64,000 bases of DNA from Calycina herbarum (taxonomy: Eukaryota > Ascomycota > Leotiomycetes > Helotiales > Pezizellaceae), in NCBI GenBank assembly GCA_001414485.1, contig LLEY01000048.1, positions 124,001 to 188,000 on the forward strand, read 5' to 3'. The stretch's first letter is position 1, and each line of letters begins with the position of its first letter. Shown here in pieces: positions 48,660-60,500 of this stretch. The translations under genes and the position numbers were made by a program. The notes below the pieces were generated by a model. The model did not search any database. It was not told the origin of the DNA and was given only the letters and a program-made list of their open reading frames with translations.

Positions 48660-48855
48660 TAGATAAGGATTAAAAGGTAGTCTTTTTAACTGAAGTAGTT
48701 ATACTAACTAGCTTAGTTATATTAGCTGTATATAACTTAGCGTTTCAGCGTCTTTTCTTATCTAGAGCTAGAAGATCTACTACTATTTTAACGAAGTTGT
48801 AATTCCAACGTCTCTTAAGTAGAGCTACCGAGTTTCGGAGCTATAGTGTAATCTT

Positions 48856-49174
48856 TGTAACGGCACGAAACAGACAATACTATGAAAGAGGTATATGGAA
48901 GTGCGTTCCGTAGAATAACATGCTTAGATACTAGGCTCTAAACACGAAGAAAAAGATCAAATTAACCTTTCCCGATACTAAGGGTAAGAGCATCTATATA
49001 CAAAAGAGTTCGGACAATAACAATAGACTCAGAGGTCCGAACCAGATATTCCGATACTCGAATACGTAATCCTTATATTCCACGTAACCCTTAGCATTCC
49101 TATACCCTAAACCGTATCCTATCTAGTACGTATACAACCTTAGCAACTCTTATTCTTAATAGCAGGCTATTATA
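48856..49174. repeat. Left LTR of Gypsy-E (less mutated copy)
   Basis: 319 bp. It keeps CA/TG where 54870-55188 has TA (TGTAACGGCACGAAACAGAC versus TATAATAGTACGAAATAGAT), a direct readout of RIP direction. Confidence 0.92.
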
Positions 49175-51399
49175 TCCCCCTCCCTTAAAAAAGACTCGTC
49201 CCCGAGGCTTCGTATTATAGCCGGGGTAGTATCGGGGTTTGTTTTTAGTAGTAACTCGGTTGTCAGTTCTTATCTACCTCCTATACTTAGATCTATTCAG
49301 AGAGGAGTTGGGGCGGTCCTAGTTCGTCTAGATATTTGGTATAGAAGTCTCTTAGAAGGTGTAGTAAACCTTAAAAATTGTTAGTAAGATACTAGGTAGG
49401 GTCTATATTATAACCAACCTATCTAACCTAGTATTATAGTTATCTCCTAAAAAGTCTACTACTAAGAATTTCTTAAACTTCCTATTCTTATATACCTTAA
49501 ACGATTTCTAAGAGTAGCTCTAGAGCTTCTTATCTAGGTAGAGGGGTATTCAGATCTTTAGATAGTACGTCTATAGCGAAAACATCATAGATTAATAATC
49601 CTTCTAGGAGTTTTAGTCTATAAGAGTGTCCTATACGTTCTAGTATTTCAAAGGGTCTAGTCCACTATTCAGCTAGCTTTCGACTAGGTCGATTTATCTT
49701 AAGATTCTTAGTTGATAAGTAAACTCTATTACTAACGTCCTAGTCGATAGCTCTTTAGTACTAATTCGTACTATCTTATATTCTCTGCTAGGCTTTGCTT
49801 ATATTATCTTTAGCTACGTTCTAGGCAGAGTATATATATATAGCTATCTTAACTACCTTATTATAATTTAGTCGTTCCTAGGGAATAGAGGTCTTAGGAG
49901 TATTCTAATCCTACGAGGTTCGTAAATCAAGCTCGAACTTAAGCTAATATAGGGTTATACTAATAGACAAGTATAGAAGAGTTATTTATACTCTATCTAT
50001 AAGAGGGATTAACTCGCTCTAGTTATTCTAATAGTAGGCTATAAAAGGCCTTAGCCTCTAATCGATATATCGGTTTATAATCTCTGTCTAACTATCTATT
50101 TATTTATAGTAAGCTATAGAGAGCTTAAGCTTAACACTGATAATACGATAGAATTCCGTCTAAAAAGCTAAGACGAATTAAGGTCCTCTATTAGATATAA
50201 TTAATTTAGGGTAGTAACTAAAACGATAGATCTATTATATAAAAAACTAGGCTAATCCTCTAGTATCGATAGTAGAGTAGTAAGGAATAGACACCGAATC
50301 CTTTCTAAGGCGGTTAATAAATACTAGTATAGTATTATATCTATACTTATTCTTTAGAAATAACTTAAAGTCTATATATATATATTATATCGAGTAATCT
50401 AGCACTAGTAGTAGGTAGAGGAATCCTTATTATTTAGTTTATCGAGGATAAGAGTATCTATAAGCTCGGTAGTTAGCTACGTATAGCTTATAGTCCGAAC
50501 CTATACCGACCTAGTAGTAGGCGGATACTAGTAACTAGTATGTCTTTTAAGCACTTAGGTAAGCACTAGATACTTAGTTATAGGCTTCTTAGATTAGATT
50601 TATATAGAGTTTAGTATTTCTTTTAATATAAAGCCGTCCTTTAAATAGAAGTAAATTATTAGACGAGATAGTATAACTATTCTTAAGTTCTCTACGTTCC
50701 TTCTTAAATAATTATATATTAGCTGTTCTTAGCTTCTAAATCAGATCTAATCTAGACCTAGGGATGACATCTAACTTAATTATAGAAAGAGATATTACTT
50801 AAAAGGTCTAAGTAAGGTCGGCGTTGATTTAGAGATTAAGCCTAATAGGTCCGAGAAAGGTATATAAGTAGCTGTCTAACTTAACTTAATCTTATATTCT
50901 AATATCTTACTCCTATCTAGTTAGTATATCCGCCTTTTAATTGTTCTTTCTAGACGTAAATCAGATCTAGAAATTAAAGTTAGAGAGGAATTCCATCTAT
51001 TATACTTACTTAGAAGTAAGTAGCTTTATCGTTATAAAGTATTCTAAGGATCTGTAGTCTAAGAAGACGTCGATACGGTTCCGACATAACATAAGCTTAG
51101 GTTACTATTTTCTAAACACTTCTATAATTATAAATAGTTCCTTGTCGTAGATTTCCTAGTTCGTTTTATATCTAACTAGGACGTAGGAATAGAAACCTAT
51201 AAGATACTAATAATTACTATATTATTAAGAGAATATACCTACTATTACTCTATTAGAAGAGTCTATCTCTAGCTTTATAGGACATTCGAGGTCGAAGTAG
51301 TATAAAGCTTAAACTAAGAGTAGCTAGGTCTATAATTCTTCGAAGGCTTCTTTGTATTTAGGTGTCTACTAAAACAGCTCCGAAGGCCGTGTTATAGTA

Positions 51400-52300
51400 G
51401 TTAGAGGTCTTACGATTTTGCCGAAGTTTTTAATAAATTGTCTATAGAATCTATAAAAGCCTAGATAAGACTTTACACCTGTTATAGTACTAGGTCGGAC
51501 CTAGTTTCGTAGAGGTTCTACTTTCTTAGAGTCTACTTCGAGTCCTTTCATAGTTAATATATAACTAAGATATTTAACTTAAGTAATACTAAATTCGCTT
51601 TTCTTAATATCTACTTAGAGTCCTACTTCTCGGAGCCGATTTAGAACCTTTCTAACTTATTTCTTATATTCTTCGATACTATTTAAATAAATCAATATAT
51701 CGTCTAGGTAAGCGATATAGAAGTCATCTAGATATTCGATTAAGACGTCGTTTATATAACATTAGTAGGTAGCGGGTCTATTATAGAGTCTAAAAGAAAG
51801 GACCTTATATTTATATATTCTATACCTAGTTCTAAACGTAGTTATCTCTTCTAAGTCTAGGTCTATTTAGATATAATAGAAAGCTTAGCATATATCTAAC
51901 TTAGTAAAGATCTTAGCTTTTTTTAATCTTAAAAAGAGTTTATCGATATAAGGAATCGAGTAGAGGTCGTTTTAGGTAAGAGTATTTAGCTTCTGATAAT
52001 CGATATAGAACCGTAGCTTATTACTATTAGGCTTTTTAACAAAGAGTACTAGTAAGGCGAAAGGACTATTACTATTAACGATAAATCCTTTATTTGAATT
52101 ATCGATAAGGTACTCTTTTATCGCTTATAGCTCTACGGTTAACTGTCGATACAGCGGGGAGTAGGAGATAGGAAGAGATTCGTTTAAGGTAATTTTATAG
52201 TCGTATATATAGTAAGAGAGAAGTTTATCCGAGGCTGCTTTTAAGAATACATCCTAGAACAACGAGTAATATTAAGAGAGTCGGGACTATATTAGGTCTG
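51400..52300 (-). pseudogene. Gypsy-E reverse transcriptase remnant with intact YLDD
   Basis: The minus strand reads KVLSFRLYNRPATY, CYINDVLIEYLDDFYIAYLD and DILIYLNSIEEYK. This is the RT fingers-palm segment (LPFGLCNAPATFQ..IN..L..YLD.F..AYLDDILIYS). Both catalytic Asp codons (GAC GAT) survive at 51699-51704. Upstream is the LVN-x-GLRF-type region near 52.1 kb. Confidence 0.85.
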
Positions 52301-53254
52301 TAGTCTTAGCGTTATCTAAGAGCAGAGCTAATCTTTCGTCGATGATCCGATCTAATTCGTAGATACTTATTATAAAGAACTCGGTATTAGGTCGCTTTAT
52401 ATTAAAATATAAAGCATTTATACTTATTTTACTAATAAAAGAGTATAGGGTCCGATCTATCTAAGCTATACTAGTAGGTTAGAGAGTATTTAGAGCAGAG
52501 TCGGAGAGGTAGATATCGAGAGTTAATATCGTAGATAATAGTAATAACTTAGCTAAGAGCTTACTATTCCTTTGCTTTTCATCTTAATAGAGAGCGTAAT
52601 CTCTTTAGTTCGTATCCAACTATGTATTTAAATAAGACTTCTAGTTCTAGCTAGAAGTTAGAGAAAGTAAGATTTCCTTTCCAAAGTAAGGAGTTGGTAA
52701 GGTTTTAGCTAGCTAAATAAGTTGATTCCTAGCAGAGTTAAGGAGAATATTAAAATGTTTTAACTATTTGTTTCTAATAATTAGGTCTTGTTATCTAAGG
52801 TCTAGGACGATAAAGAGGCAGTTTCGGATACGACGTCGATCTAGGTTTAGATATAGTTATATAAACTATATTACTTTACTCTTAATACTACTATCGTATC
52901 TACGAATAGGCACCGAGTAGGGTAGTTTTCGAATCTGTATACCTAATAATTAGAATAGCTATAGAGCTAGAGGTCGATTTAAGAATAGGAATCTATTCGC
53001 TTCTATATCTATTAAGGCTCGAGTTTTAACACTATATCTATATATACTAAGTGTTATATTTATAAGGAATTAGTTTCCTCCTATAAGTCTAGAAAGGTTA
53101 AGATTCGATAGATTATATTTATATAAGCTTAGGAAGGAGTCTTTACCTAAGCTACCTCGTTTTCCCTCTAATTCGAGGTAGAATCGGGGTATCTTATAAG
53201 GACTTATAGGTTATCTTCGTCCGCTTCTTAGACTATTTCTTTAATACTAGGTAG

Positions 53255-53310
53255 CTAAGAGCAGTCGGTTTTATAGTGCCTAGGCTTACTATAGTAGTAG
53301 CACGTCGTAC
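53255..53310 (-). pseudogene. Gypsy-E Gag zinc-knuckle remnant
   Basis: The minus strand reads CYYYSKPRHYKTDC, i.e. C-x2-C-x4-H-x4-C with only the second Cys changed to Tyr and the conserved Gly (KPGH) to Arg. It is the best-preserved knuckle in the window. Confidence 0.8.
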
Positions 53311-54869
53311 TAGCTAAGACTCCGTCTAGAGTCTTTTAGCGTTCGCTAGTAAAGGTGGTTTTAAATATCCTTAAAGTAGTCTAAACAGTAGAGAAGGATC
53401 CGCTTACAAGTAGTAAGGGTTTCAGTGTTAAACTAGATAAGGATTAAAAAGTAGTCTTTTTAACCGAAGTGTTTATACCGACTAGCTTAGTCGTGTTAGC
53501 TATATATAACTTAGCGTTTTAGCGTCGTTCCTTATCTAAGGCTAGAAGATCTGCTACTATTTCAACAAAGTTATAATTCTAATATCTCTTAAGTACAGCG
53601 GCCGAGTTTCGTAGCTATAGTATAATTTTCTCCTATATATAGAAGAATCGTTCTAACTCTAGTATCTCTCCGAGTATAGCTATACTTAAAAAGCGACCTC
53701 TAAAGTTAGTAAATGTTTCTCTAGCGTAATCTTTTCTATCTATCTATAAGGCCTAGAAAGCGTTCTATATATTCTCTATCTTATATCCGGTTAAGAAATA
53801 TAAATCTAAAAGTTTAATTATATCTTAATAATTATAGAAAGTAATATAAATCGACTCGGACTAGTATCGGGGCTTAAGGTAGTTCCTAGCAATTCTAGTA
53901 GTTGTTCCCTAGATAAGGGCTTTTTAAGTTAGGCTTATATTATAATAATTAGCATTTACTAGAAGTCTATCGCGTACTAATATCTTCTATTATCAGTATA
54001 TTAGTAATATACCGTTGTTTAAAGGTTTAATTTTTTCTATGATTTTGCTTTTAGTAGGTCGGAGGGTATTCGGACTATATTCAGGGTTATATAGAGTAGT
54101 CTGCTGTTAAGAGAAGGCATCAGAGGCAGGTTCGCTTCTTAAGTAAAAGAGGTCTAGTATAGTACTTAGAATAGAAGAAGAGTTATAGTCGGTTTCAGGT
54201 TAGGAAGGTTAAGAGACTCTAGTTTATTCTTAGAGTTCTTTTATAATAGATTCTAACTATCTAAACTAATAGTTATTATTTTAAAGTTCTTCTTCTAATC
54301 TTTATACTATACCTCGTATCTCGTCTATATTAGAAAAGTCTCGTAGGTCTCTAAAGTTTCAGACTAGGCTCTTACTTTTATTATTTCTTAACTTTTTAGG
54401 TTTAGGTATATAAGTACGGTTTAGTATATATTTAGAGAGAGGCCTACTAGTTTCTCTAGTAGGTTACTCAACGCTCTCTAGCAGAGCTTAGAAGGGACCT
54501 AGAGTCGCTCCTTAGTTTAATATACTCGATGTCGTTAGAGAGGGTTTAGAGGTAGATTCGAGAGCCTTCTAGGTAACTTAATATCGACTTTCTAAACCTT
54601 ATATAGTAATCCCTATATAGAGAGAGTTATTTAAAGTCTTAGGAATCCTTAGCGTCTTCTACTTCCTTAACGTATTAGAGGATACGCTTTTTACTAGCTA
54701 ACTAATAGATATTAAACTCTAATATTACTAGCTGTCTATAAACTAGCAATTTAAGGTTATCGTTATACTAATCTAAATCTAGGCTAAATCGAATTCGATA
54801 TAGAATGTTAACACGCTTAGTGAGATATTATAATAGGCCGTCCCTAGTAAGAAGAATTTAATCTTTTAA

Positions 54870-55188
54870 TATAATAGTACGAAATAGATAATACTATAAA
54901 AGAGGTATATAAAAGTACGTTCTATAGAATAATATACTTAGATACTAGGCTCTAAATACGAAGGAAAAGATCAAATTAACCTTTCCCGATACTAAGGGTA
55001 AGGGCATCTATATACAAAAGAGTTTAGATAATAATAATAGACTCGGAGGTCCGAACTAGACATTCCGATACTCGAATACGTAATCCTTATATTCCACGTA
55101 ACCCTTGACATTCCTATACTCTAAACCGTATCCTATCTAGTATATATACAACCTTAGTAACTCTTATTCTTAATAGCGGGCTATTATA
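54870..55188. repeat. Right LTR of Gypsy-E
   Basis: 319 bp, paired with 48856-49174, RIP-altered at its first base pair (TA instead of TG). It is followed by the TSD ATCTT. Confidence 0.92.
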
Positions 55189-56433
55189 ATCTTCTTCTAT
55201 ATATAGAAGAACCGTTCTAACTCTGGTATTTCTCCGAGTATAGCTATACTTGAAAAGCGACCTCTAAAGTTAGTAAACGTTTCTCTATTATAATTCTTTC
55301 TACCTATTTATAAGGCCTAGAAGGCGTTCTATATATTCTCTATCTTATATCCGATTAAGAAATATAAATCCAAAAGTTTAATTATATCTTAATAATTATA
55401 GAAAGTAATATAAATCGACTCGGACTTATCTATAGGCTTAAGATAGTTTCTAGTAAGTCTAGTAGTTGTTTCTTATATAAGAGCCTTTTAAGTCGAGCTT
55501 ATATTATAATAATCGGTATTTACTAGTAGTCTATCGTATACTAATATCTTCTATTATCGGTATATAAGTAATATACTATTATCTAAGAGTTTAATCTTTT
55601 CTATAATCTTACTTTTAGCGAGTCGGAGAGGATTCGAGGTGCCTTCGGAAGCAGGTAGAGTAGTCTGCTATTAAGAGAAGATATTAGAGGTAGTAGTATC
55701 TCTTAAGTAAAAAGAGTCTCGCGTAGTACTTAGAGGCGAAAGAGGCTCTAGATCGATTTAGAGTAGATTCGTAGAGGTAAGTTAGAGTTCGCTTATTATT
55801 CTTTCTAATTATACGAACTAATCGTTATTATCTTAAAGTTTTTCTTCTAAGTCTTATACTATATCTTATATCTCGTCTACGTTAGAAAAGTCTCGGTTGT
55901 CTTTAGAGTTTTAAGTAGAGCTCTTTCCTTTCTAAGACCTTTTGTTTTTAGACGTACGAGTATAATTCGTAGACCTTTTAGATAGAAGCCTACTAGTTCT
56001 CTAGTAGGTTACTTAATACTCTTCAGCGGAGCTTTAGAGAGACCTAGGGTCTCTCTTTATTCTAGTATATTATATACTATTTAGAGAGGTTAAGAGATAG
56101 ATTCGGAAGCCTTCTAAGTAACTATATATCGTCGACTATTTATATCTTATATAGTAATCCCTATATAGAGAGGGTTATTATAAGTCTCGGGAATACTTAG
56201 CGTATTCTACTTCTATCGACGTAGAGCTGTCTACGATTTTACTAGCTAACTGTTTAGATACTAAACCTCGGTATTACTAGCTATCTAGGTAGTCTCTAAT
56301 TACCTAGCTATTTAAGATTATTAATATACTAATCCGAATCTAGACTAAATCGAATTCGAAGCAGGTACGCTAGCGTGCTTAAGTGAGATATTATAATAGG
56401 CCGTCCTCGGCGGAGTTGAATTTAGTCTTTTAA

Positions 56434-56769
56434 TATAATAGTACGAACCGGATACTACTATAGAAGAGGTATATAGAAGTGTGTTTAAATAGAATTATAT
56501 ATATAGATACTAGGCTCTAATATAAAGGAAAAGACTAAATTAGTTCTTTTCTTAAGAGATAGTAAGAGTATCTATATATAAGAGAGCTAGATAATAATAA
56601 AAGTCTATACCGATCTAGTTCTAATAATCTTAAAACTAAAACTATACTATAATCCTATTCCGTGCTCTCGGTATCTACTGTTCTATAACTATCTATACTA
56701 TACTATACTCGGTACGTATTCTTAGCTATTCCGATAGCTCGGTAATTCTATTAATAGCTAGCTATTATA
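56434..56769. repeat. Right LTR of Gypsy-D
   Basis: 336 bp, paired with 47501-47836, differing by scattered transitions. It is followed by the TSD GTATA. Confidence 0.9.
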
Positions 56770-56774
56770 GTATA

Positions 56775-57346
56775 AAAGAATTCGTTATAAGATAAATATA
56801 TATATTTTCGTTCGTTAGTTTTAGAATATTCGTATACCTTCTTAGATAAGAGTAAGAGTTTAGTTTTAGTATAACAGCTCTCTATAAATATACTAAAAGA
56901 AGTGCTCGTAGAATAGTATCTATATTCGAGGAAAACTAAACTAAAGAGAGAAGAGAAGAGTTAGTATACTCTATCTCTATTTATATATACTAAGCGAGAC
57001 TTCGGTAGAACCTCGGTTACGTGATCTAGTCGTATATAACTAGGACTGTTATAGACAGTAGGTATACTATATCTACCGTCTCTTATACTACTAATATACG
57101 CTTTAGCGGTTAAGTACTTTAATCTACTATCTTTTATATTACTAAGTTAGAGAGACGAGCTCTGAATAGATAGTAGTAGAACCTGAAAAAGAAGTGTTAT
57201 ATACTCGAGAGAAAGCTTAAGAAGCGACGGAGAACGAGCTAAAAGGCTATATAAACTAGAATAGAAGATATACTACTTACTCTTAAAGCTTAGCCTACGG
57301 TCTACGTAGTATAAGAATTATAATACTACTTTAAACACTAGTTTAG
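56775..57346. other. RIP-mutated sequence between Gypsy-D and Gypsy-F, probable continuation of the Gag relic
   Basis: By the TSD logic this was once contiguous with 47495 on the left and with 63396 on the right. It is AT-rich and lacks CA/TG. No domain could be read in it. Confidence 0.45.
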
Positions 57347-57351
57347 ATACG

Positions 57352-57583
57352 TGTTACGATCTATAACTGAAGGCAAAGGCATAAGAGTATATATATATAT
57401 ATTTGAGAATTTAAAGCTATAGTTCTAAGAACGAGGGAATGTAGAATATATACTCTACGAAAAAGAGGTATTCCTACTAACTATAAAGAGCCTTTAATCT
57501 CGTTATAAATCCGTCTAAGCGTTGCGGCTCTGACGGTCACGTGTAGGACCGAGAATCACGTGTTATAGACCAGCGCTGTAATA
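57352..57583. repeat. Left LTR of Gypsy-F
   Basis: 232 bp, paired with 63159-63390. It contains a TATATATATA tract and a GGTCACGTG..AATCACGTG pair. Confidence 0.9.
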
Positions 57584-59899
57584 TTACCCCCCCTTTTAGA
57601 AAAAGCTTGTTTATAAGCTTTGTATTATAACTGAATCGTTCGTTAGATAATCGTAATCGTCTATTCCGTCTTCTTATACTCGTATCTAGCTTTGTAAAGC
57701 CCTTAGCGGACCAGCGCGGGCTAGATTAGTAAGGTGAAAATCGTATAATTTATATAAGTAATACTTAAAATTCGAGGCCGGATACTACTATAGATCAAGG
57801 TTATAGCCTAACTATTAAACTCTGTATTAGAGCTTCTTATAAACTACTTTTATAGCTAAGACTTCTTCTACTTCCTACTCTTTCTAATCTATAACCTATA
57901 TTAGCGGGGGTGGTTCGTTTACCTGTCTAGGTAACGGATCTATAGCGGCCTTACGGAGCAGTGACGGGTGGAATACGGGGTGTATACGGAAGTGGTCTAG
58001 TAGTTCGAGCCGGAAAGAGTATCCTTCGCGGGCTGTAATCCGGAACGGACCCTCGTTTTATCTATCTAGCTTATAGCTTAGCCGGTCTGTCTTCTAATTA
58101 CGAGTCGATACCTAAATAAAGTCGTCTACGTTAAAGTCTACTGCTCTTCGAATCCGGTTCGCGGATCTTATATAGCAGTCTTATACTTTACTAACTAATT
58201 CCTTTGCTACGGTCTAAGTGTCGTATATTCTCTATATAAGTGCCTCTATATCGGTCCGGTTAAGCTGTTCGTAGACTGTTATAGATTTATCTAGACGGTT
58301 CTAGTCGAAGGACGTAGTAGCTATGTATCTATTAATTACTTTAAAAGGCGAGAGCCTACCTAGACTCTTATATAGAAGCATAAGCTAAGCATAGTCTAGA
58401 ATAGGGACAAGTTTACTCTAGTTATCCTAATAGTAACTAATAAAAGGCTATAGGTGTTAATTAATCTATTAGTTTATAATTTCGGTTTATCCGTTAGTTT
58501 ATAAGTAGAAAGTAGTAGATAGCTTAAGCTTTATACTAAGGATTCTATAGAATTTAGACTAGAAAGAAGAAACAAACTATAGTCTATAGTCTAAAACAAT
58601 GCTTTGTAGATAGCCGTGGGTTCGATAGATTTATATAACGTATATTCGAGTTATATCTCGGGCTATAACTGTCTTTAGACAGGGGATCGAGACTGATTAC
58701 TTAGTTAGACGATCTATAACTACCTATAAGGTATCGTAACCTTGTTTATTAGTAGGGAAAGACTTATAGTCTATAGTAATATACTGCTAGGGACGTTCTA
58801 GAACTGGTAATAGGTGTAAAAACCTAGGTTTATAGTTATAAGAAACCGTAGCACGTCGATAGTCTCCGTAGTTACTAATATAGGTTTCTACGGACGTCTG
58901 TAAACCTTTCTACTAGTATCTACGGGCGAGGATAGCTACCGTCTTTGTCTATCTAAGGTGAGCCGTAGATACTTATACGTAAGTCTTATAGATTAGGTCC
59001 GTCTATAAGATGCTTTAATTAGGAACCACGAGTCTCTTTTACTAAAGAAGTAAGCCGTTCTCTATTATCCAGTTTTAGTACTCGCGAGTAGCTTTCGTTC
59101 GGTCGTCTTCTAAGTCCGAAGAGTTACGGTTAGTAGTAAGTAACTAGTTAACAAGGTTAAGCGAGGGTTCTAAGGTAACTAGAGCTAACGTTATAAGAGG
59201 TTCTAATCGAGTAGTAATACGTGGATCTAACTAATTAGACGTAAGTAAGGTTTATTATCTTATAGACGCTTTTAGGTCGTTCTACGGGTTAACGTCTTAG
59301 TCTCGGCGTATTAGCGTGTCTGTTTTCTTATTCTACTTACTAGATCGAAATGTAATTATAAAATAGAACTCTAATAGAAACTCTACCTATCTCGCTTACC
59401 GCTAGTTTAAGGTTTTAAAGGTTATAAAGTACTCTAAAGCCTTATAATCAGTAAAGACCTTAATCTAGGAGCTAGTCTAAGTAAGATCCGCTCGCTATTA
59501 TCCGAAAGAGCGTATAATAGCTAATATCTCCTTATCGTAGATTTAGTAGTTTAGCTTAACAGAGTTCATCGTCTTCGAGAAGTAGTCTACAGGTCTCTAC
59601 GGTTCGGTTTCGGATATACGTTATAATATTACAGCTATAACTACTCCGTCAGATACGTCAGTCTTAACCATAGTCTCTAAATCGGCTATAAAGTAGTATA
59701 AGAGAGGGGCGGTAACTAAGGCTTCTTTTAACGTGTTAAAAGCCTTCTTATATTCTAAGTCGAACTTAAACAGCACTTCCTTACCTATAAGATAGTTCAG
59801 TAGACGAGTAATCCGTCTATAATCTCGAATAAAACGTCGGTAGAAGTTATAAAAACCTAGGAAGGACTAGATACTCTTAATAGTACTAGGATATTTCTA

Positions 59900-60500
59900 G
59901 GAAACGATTACTAAGATCTTCTCTAGGTCGACTTCGATTCTATCTATAGAGATAATAAAACCAAGGTACTTTATACGAGTAACGTAGAACTCTATCTTCT
60001 TAATATCCACTTATAGCCTAGCTTTATAAAGCTATTCTAAGACCTTACAGACGTGTTCAACGTGTTCGAGCTTATTATTAGAGTATATAAGAATGTTATT
60101 AAGATAAGCTATATAAAAGTTATCGAGATATTCTATAAGAACGCTATTTATATACCTCTAGTATATAGCAGGACTGTTAGTTAAGCCGAAAGGCAACACC
60201 TTATATTTAAACGTGTTATAATAGGTCTAAAAGGTTATAAGTTCTTCTAACTCTAGTTCTATATATATATAGTTGAAAGCTTAACGAATGTCGAGCTTTA
60301 TAAGGATTTTAGCACTAGTAATTTATATAAGAGTTTCGTCGATTAGCAGAAGAGGGTGCTAGTTCTTACGAGTAAGGTTATTAAGTTTCTAGTAGTCGAT
60401 ATAGAGCCGTAAGCTTTCGTTAGACTTCTTTATAAACAGTACTAGAGAGGCGAAAGAGGCGTAGCTAGGAATAATAAACCCTTTATTAAGATTATCGAGG
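59900..60500 (-). pseudogene. Gypsy-F reverse transcriptase remnant
   Basis: Minus-strand reading gives [19 protein letters not shown] and ILIYSNNK. Both Asp residues of YLDD have become Asn. It is similar to the Gypsy-E RT, so the two are related lineages. Confidence 0.82.

Larger units (their letters stand above)
48856..55188 (-). mobile_element. Gypsy-E: structurally complete Ty3/Gypsy retrotransposon nested in Gypsy-D
   Basis: 6333 bp. Both LTRs are 319 bp (48856-49174 starting TGTAACGGCACG; 54870-55188 starting TATAATAGTACG). The TSD ATCTT is at 48851-48855 and 55189-55193. On the minus strand: Gag about 53.2-54.8 kb with a zinc knuckle near 53255-53310, RT about 51.4-52.3 kb, RNase H and integrase to about 49.4 kb. 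The RT box YLDD is intact (51699-51710) within DDFYIAYLDDILIYLNS. The left LTR is much less mutated than the right. Stops still interrupt every frame. Confidence 0.92.
47501..56769 (-). mobile_element. Gypsy-D: pol-deleted LTR element hosting a solo LTR and Gypsy-E
   Basis: Both LTRs are 336 bp (47501-47836 and 56434-56769), TATAATAGTACG..GCTATTATA. The TSD GTATA is at 47496-47500 and 56770-56774. After removal of Gypsy-E, the 189-bp solo LTR and their duplicated targets only about 2.7 kb remains. Its internal sequence aligns with Gypsy-E's two ends (LTR-adjacent sequence, and the 52.5-54.8 kb Gag side) but lacks RT, RNase H and integrase. LTR ends are related to Gypsy-E (same TATAATAGTACGAA start and GCTATTATA end). 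It reads on the minus strand by similarity to Gypsy-E. Confidence 0.85.

Noticed and set aside
57500..57600. tRNA or 5S rRNA gene in the GC-richer patches (also 63330-63395, 13220-13260)
   Set aside because: These patches are the conserved LTR ends with CACGTG motifs; no cloverleaf or A/B box pair could be made out.
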